From Fodinibius sp034521915 (GTDB lineage: Bacteria > Bacteroidota > Rhodothermia > Balneolales > Balneolaceae), in the NCBI RefSeq assembly GCF_034521915.1, contig NZ_JAXHLU010000016.1, positions 1 to 64,000 of the forward strand: a DNA stretch of 64,000 bases. Reading direction: 5' to 3'. This document shows positions 60,051 to 64,000 of the stretch, in pieces. Positions within the stretch are counted from its first letter, which is position 1; each line of letters begins with the position of its first letter. The position numbers and the translations under genes were made by a program. Under the pieces are notes generated by a model. That model was given only the letters and a program-made list of their open reading frames with translations. It searched no databases and was not told the DNA's origin.

Positions 60051-61973
60051 TTAAGCTTTTAATGATGCAGCTTCATGCACTTCGCGGATCTTCTTTTTGA
60101 TACCCTCGGGATCAAGGCCAACTTCGTGTTGGAGTTCTTCCTGGGTACCATGTTCCACAATGTGGTCGGGAACGCCCATGATAGTAGTAGGAATGTGATG
60201 GGGTTTGTCAGCTAAGTATTCGGCTACAGCACTTCCGAATCCGCCCAACTTGGTACCGTCTTCGATGGTGATAATGCGTTTGTAAGTGTGACAGATTTCA
60301 TCAATTAGATCCGTATCCAGCGGTTTGGCAAAGCGCATGTTAAAATGGCCCACGTTTATGCCTTCTTCAGCCAGATCATCAGCGGCTTCCATAACGTAGT
60401 TGCCAAAAGGACCAAAGCTGAGAATGGCGATCTCGTCACCATCACGCAGTTTCTGGCCTTTTCCAATATCCATTGATTTGAAGCCTTCGGGATAATCCAT
60501 GCCGGTTGCTCGTCCACGCGGGTAGCGAATAGCCCAAGCGCATTCATCATATTTTGATGCCGTGTACATCATATCGCGGAGCTCCTCTTCGTTCATCGGA
60601 GAAGAAACGATCATATTTGGGACATTACGTAAATACGAAATGTCATACAAACCGTGATGTGTAGGTCCGTCAGCACCAACTAATCCTGCTCGATCAATAC
60701 AAAAGACAACCGGTAACTTTTGAATGGCTACATCATGAATTACCTGGTCATAGGCACGCTGTAGGAAAGTGGAATAAATAGCAGCGAAAGCTTTTTTGCC
60801 TTCTGCTGCCAAGCCCGCTGCAAAAGTTATAGAGTGCTGCTCGGCTATTCCCACATCAAAAGCACGATCGGGATATTTATTCATGAGAGGCCATAAGCTC
60901 GATCCGCTGGGCATGGCCGGAGTAATGCCTACGATATCCTCGTCTTCATCAGCAAGCTCAACAATCGCCTCACCAAAAACATGTTGGTATTTTGGGGGCT
61001 TTGTAGTAGTATCAGGATCGATCTGCTTGCCGGTGATTTTATCGAATGGACTACTTTGCGCGTGCCATTTTGTCTGCTCGCGTTCGGCGGGTGCAAATCC
61101 TTTTCCTTTAACCGTGACGGCATGCAAGAGTTTTGGTCCGGGAATATCTTTGAGGTCTTCCAGATGTCGACGCATGGCATCCACATTGTGTCCGTCAACA
61201 GGTCCGTAATATTTAAAACCTAATGCCTGGAAAAGCCCTCCGGGCGTGATAGCTGTAGAAATGGCTTTTTCCAGTTTTGATGCAACCTTACGCATCTTTT
61301 CGCCGGCCGATTTAAAATGACCGAGCATATCGTAAATCTCGTCGCGCAGCTTATTAAATGTTTTGCTGGTGGTGATTTCTGTTAGGTACTCCTTCATTGC
61401 GCCCACATTGGGGTCGATCGACATGTTATTGTCGTTAAGGATGACCAGGATATCGGAATTCATAACGCCCGCATTGTTCATAGCTTCGTAGGCAAGTCCG
61501 CCGGTCATAGCTCCATCGCCAATAACGGAAACCACCTTTTTATCGGATTGATCAAGGTCTCGGGCAACGGCCATACCCAATCCCGCTGAGATAGAAGTGC
61601 TTGAATGGCCTACACCAAACGTATCGTATTTACTTTCGCTCCGTTTGGGAAAGCCCGAAAGTCCGCCATATTTGCGGTTGGTATGGAAGTTATCACGCCG
61701 ACCGGTTAGAATCTTGTGTCCATATGCTTGGTGACCTACATCCCAAAGCAATAGATCTTTAGGTGTATCATACACATAATGAAGAGCAACCGTCATTTCT
61801 ACCACACCCAAGCTTGCTCCGAAGTGTCCACCGTGAATAGATACGATATCAATAATAAAATCCCGGAGCTCATCACATACGTCAACAAGCTGTTCTGGAT
61901 CCAGTTTTTTTAGGTCATCAGGCGAATCAATCTCTGCTAAAAGAGGACCAGGAGTTACTTTTTCAAATTCCAT
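60051..61973 (-). CDS. dxs: 1-deoxy-D-xylulose-5-phosphate synthase
   Basis: Dxs condenses pyruvate and glyceraldehyde 3-phosphate with thiamine diphosphate, the first step of the MEP isoprenoid pathway. The 640-residue protein has GGHFGASLGVVEMTVALHYV, the TPP motif GDGAMTGGLAYEAMNNAG with NDNNMSI, and the C-terminal transketolase motifs (PVVFCIDRAGLVGADGPTHH, SYLRNVPNMIV). Full length. It follows xseB on the minus strand by 6 bases, so they are likely to be one operon. Confidence 0.98.
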   Translation of the reverse strand: MEFEKVTPGPLLAEIDSPDDLKKLDPEQLVDVCDELRDFIIDIVSIHGGHFGASLGVVEMTVALHYVYDTPKDLLLWDVGHQAYGHKILTGRRDNFHTNRKYGGLSGFPKRSESKYDTFGVGHSSTSISAGLGMAVARDLDQSDKKVVSVIGDGAMTGGLAYEAMNNAGVMNSDILVILNDNNMSIDPNVGAMKEYLTEITTSKTFNKLRDEIYDMLGHFKSAGEKMRKVASKLEKAISTAITPGGLFQALGFKYYGPVDGHNVDAMRRHLEDLKDIPGPKLLHAVTVKGKGFAPAEREQTKWHAQSSPFDKITGKQIDPDTTTKPPKYQHVFGEAIVELADEDEDIVGITPAMPSGSSLWPLMNKYPDRAFDVGIAEQHSITFAAGLAAEGKKAFAAIYSTFLQRAYDQVIHDVAIQKLPVVFCIDRAGLVGADGPTHHGLYDISYLRNVPNMIVSSPMNEEELRDMMYTASKYDECAWAIRYPRGRATGMDYPEGFKSMDIGKGQKLRDGDEIAILSFGPFGNYVMEAADDLAEEGINVGHFNMRFAKPLDTDLIDEICHTYKRIITIEDGTKLGGFGSAVAEYLADKPHHIPTTIMGVPDHIVEHGTQEELQHEVGLDPEGIKKKIREVHEAASLKA

Positions 61974-61979
61974 ACTTGG

Positions 61980-62198
61980 TTATTCTTTTTCGTTATCATC
62001 GTCATGTTGATCCGCTACTTTCTTGATGCGAAGCTCTGCTTCTTCCAGTGTTTCTGTGCAAATTTTGGATAGTTTGATTCCTTCTTCGTAGAGATCAATA
62101 GACTTTTCCAGTGAAATAGACTCGTCTTCAAGTTGATTAACGATGTCTTCCAGTCTTTGTAAAGCCTCTTCGAAGCTTGGTCGTTCCTTTTTGGACAT
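61980..62198 (-). CDS. xseB: Exodeoxyribonuclease VII small subunit
   Basis: XseB with XseA degrades single-stranded DNA. The 72-residue protein has the conserved pattern FEEALQRLEDIVNQLEDESISLEKSIDLYEEGIKL, a coiled-coil helix that packs on XseA. Length (72) is typical. It is upstream of dxs, the common order in many bacteria. xseA is not in the window. Confidence 0.95.
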   Translation of the reverse strand: MSKKERPSFEEALQRLEDIVNQLEDESISLEKSIDLYEEGIKLSKICTETLEEAELRIKKVADQHDDDNEKE

Positions 62199-62328
62199 AA
62201 AAATTGCCTAAAAAGTAAATATATGTTCACTCAAACCATATAAATAAAAAGTTTTAGCGGTCAGATTCCAACTCTTTTTCCTGTATGACAGAAGTATAAT
62301 TTGAAGTTACAGAAAGTTTTGAGAGGAT

Positions 62329-64000
62329 TTACTGTTTGTAGATGTTTTCTCCATCGGAATAAAATTGCACTGCCCCTTCCAGGCTGGTAAAATAAAGGTT
62401 CGGAATATATTTATGTAATAGCCTGGTTGCCTGGCGATGCGGGTGTCCAAACCGGTTCCTTTTTGCCAGCGAAACAACACCTGCCTGAGGAGTTGTCGAT
62501 TGCAGGAGTAAAGAACTTGAACTGGTTTTGCTGCCGTGATGCCCAACTTTAAGGAAGTCGGTGTCTATCATTTCAGGATAGTGTTTCAAGAGGTTCTCTT
62601 CTTGTCGGTGTTCGGCATCACCCATAAAAAGAAATTCCGTATCTCCATAGATTAGTTCTATAACCAGCGATCGATTATTGACATTTGATTGAGCGACAGA
62701 TTCCTGCGGACCATAAACAAATATTGGTATTGCGGGATCGATATAAATTTTATCACCGGCCTTCAGAGGTTTGATAGGGATATTATTTTCAACGGCTTTT
62801 TTGTTGTACGTTTTAAAAAGCTGAGAATCATAGTCTGTACCCGAATTATAAATCGTATCCACGGGAATAGAATCAATAATTTCGAGAATGCCACCGATAT
62901 GATCTGCATGGGGATGAGATAAAAATATCGCATCCAGTTTCTCAATTCCCTGTTCTTTTAGATGAGGTATGATGATGTACTTTGCGCTATTGTAATCGGG
63001 TTGCCAGCGGCCTGCATCAATCAGGAAATGCTTATTGTTTGGAGTGGTTACGAGTGCCGCATCACCCTGTCCCACATCAAAAAACGTAAGGTTAAGCGTA
63101 GCAGGAGAAAGTTTTTGAATAACTCTGTTTCCCTGATGAAGGCAGCTGACCAGTAAAAGCAAGGCTAAAAACTTCCACCGAAGTTTGGGGATGGGGAGGG
63201 AGGCAATTAAAAATATGATGGCAATCCAGATTCCAAAGAACAACAGGCTGTCAACGTGAACTTGAATCCAGCTCCAGGGGAGGCTCGCTGCAAAGTCAAC
63301 AAAGTAGTGTAACCACTTTAAGAAAATATCGACGGGATAATTCAGTGTTTGTGCTAAATCTGATGCAAAGGGCGCTATTAAAAGTAGGGCCAGTCCCAAA
63401 GGTACAGCGATTCCCAGAAAGGGAATCACAAAGGCATTTGCCAAGGGACCTACGAGAGAAAACTCTCCAAAGTAATAGGCAAGCAATGGGAAAAGACCAA
63501 TCTGAACGATAAAAGAAATAATGATGATCATGATGGGCTTGCCGTACCATCGGAAACGAATCCAGGCGGGTAGCCAGCGCTGAATAACGGGAGCGGTTAA
63601 CAGAATAATGTAAACGGCCCCAAATGAGAGCTGGAACCCGATGGAAAACAGATCGGATGGATTTATTAAAAGAATGATTAGCGCGGCAACGGCGGTTAGG
63701 TTTTTAGAATCGCGGACCTTATGAAATAGCTTGCCATAAGCTAATAATATCCCTACTAACGAAGCCCTGGTTACGGAGGGAGAAAAATTCGTAAGACCGG
63801 CGTAAATAAATAGCATGATGATAAGCAGTGTAATCCCTATTTGCTTTCCATATTTGAGGGTCCAGAAGAATGGAATTACCAGCCAAAACGGAAACAGTAA
63901 AAACCCGACATGCAAGCCTGATACCGCCATTATATGGGAGAGTCCGGCGCGCGAAAATGAAATCTTTTCTTCCCGCGCCAGCTCGTTTTTATACCCGATT
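62329..64000 (-). CDS. comEC: ComEC/Rec2-type competence DNA channel, N-terminus beyond the right edge
   Basis: ComEC carries single-stranded DNA across the inner membrane in natural transformation. The open frame continues past the ATG at 63930 to the edge (KISFSRAGLSHIMAVSGLHVGFLL), so the N-terminal OB-fold and the first helices lie outside. The visible part has the competence-domain helices (FSPSVTRASLVGILLAYGKL, SIGFQLSFGAVYIILLTAPV). A metallo-beta-lactamase-like C-terminal domain follows (DVGQGDAALVTTPNNKHFLI, FLSHPHADHIGGILEII, KVGHHGSKTSSSSLLLQ) with the expected His/Asp ligands. About 557 residues are seen. Confidence 0.94.
   Translation of the reverse strand, partial: IGYKNELAREEKISFSRAGLSHIMAVSGLHVGFLLFPFWLVIPFFWTLKYGKQIGITLLIIMLFIYAGLTNFSPSVTRASLVGILLAYGKLFHKVRDSKNLTAVAALIILLINPSDLFSIGFQLSFGAVYIILLTAPVIQRWLPAWIRFRWYGKPIMIIIISFIVQIGLFPLLAYYFGEFSLVGPLANAFVIPFLGIAVPLGLALLLIAPFASDLAQTLNYPVDIFLKWLHYFVDFAASLPWSWIQVHVDSLLFFGIWIAIIFLIASLPIPKLRWKFLALLLLVSCLHQGNRVIQKLSPATLNLTFFDVGQGDAALVTTPNNKHFLIDAGRWQPDYNSAKYIIIPHLKEQGIEKLDAIFLSHPHADHIGGILEIIDSIPVDTIYNSGTDYDSQLFKTYNKKAVENNIPIKPLKAGDKIYIDPAIPIFVYGPQESVAQSNVNNRSLVIELIYGDTEFLFMGDAEHRQEENLLKHYPEMIDTDFLKVGHHGSKTSSSSLLLQSTTPQAGVVSLAKRNRFGHPHRQATRLLHKYIPNLYFTSLEGAVQFYSDGENIYKQ

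Overview
The window looks like chromosomal DNA of a Gram-negative member of the Bacteroidota/Balneolota/Rhodothermota lineage, most likely a Balneola- or Fodinibius-like heterotroph. This is inferred, not proven. The grounds are: outer-membrane machinery (LolA, TonB/ExbBD, beta-barrels, curli export), a combined chorismate mutase/prephenate dehydrogenase, acidic proteins, HU-SPOR fusions, and a promoter-like TTG-20 bp-TAnnTTT element in front of hutH. No rRNA, tRNA, CRISPR array, plasmid function or convincing prophage was seen.

Layout. 1-10.6 kb: end of a DUF456 gene, then scattered histidine-utilisation genes (hutH, hutI, hutG; no hutU) mixed with VOC proteins, a methyltransferase, a barrel-SPOR protein, a TPR protein and a Ca2+/Na+ antiporter. 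10.6-12.4 kb: mrp, flanked on both sides by clusters of short perfect palindromes. 12.4-18.5 kb: gcvT, comB, ftsK, lolA-like and a flippase-like membrane protein. 18.7-23.7 kb: an envelope operon of beta-barrel, HU, HU-SPOR, ExbB, ExbD and TonB. 23.9-26.6 kb: a K+ channel with two RCK domains, then a divergent pair of repressor-like genes with a palindromic operator between them. 26.8-36.2 kb: a curli-type functional amyloid locus (LysM-CsgE fusion, CsgF, two secreted curlin-repeat proteins, CsgG with an extra C-terminal barrel, a CsgB-like protein, a lipoprotein and a membrane-anchored curlin-repeat protein). 36.2-44.9 kb: DUF4097 protein, proline dehydrogenase, DoxX, two HExxH membrane proteins, an iodotyrosine-deiodinase-like nitroreductase, a PAS histidine kinase and tyrA. 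45-53.3 kb: uvrB, a methyltransferase, the ffh-rpsP-rimM-trmD-rplS translation operon and fabI. 53.7-59.2 kb: a large zinc metalloprotease, aat, and a sigma/anti-sigma/secreted-protein unit. 59.3-64 kb: a REP-associated transposase with flanking palindromes, dxs, xseB and a comEC gene running off the right edge.

The most distinctive system is the curli locus. Its order and its fusions suggest a variant secretion apparatus in which CsgE can bind peptidoglycan and CsgG carries a second barrel-like domain. The main caution is that eight genes (ftsK, the barrel gene at 18.7 kb, exbD, tonB, two curli genes, a methyltransferase and the transposase) are each interrupted by a frameshift of the same kind: one extra base, usually in a G or T run. 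This looks more like a systematic base-calling or assembly problem than eight independent pseudogenes, so those genes are described as full-length with the frameshift marked.
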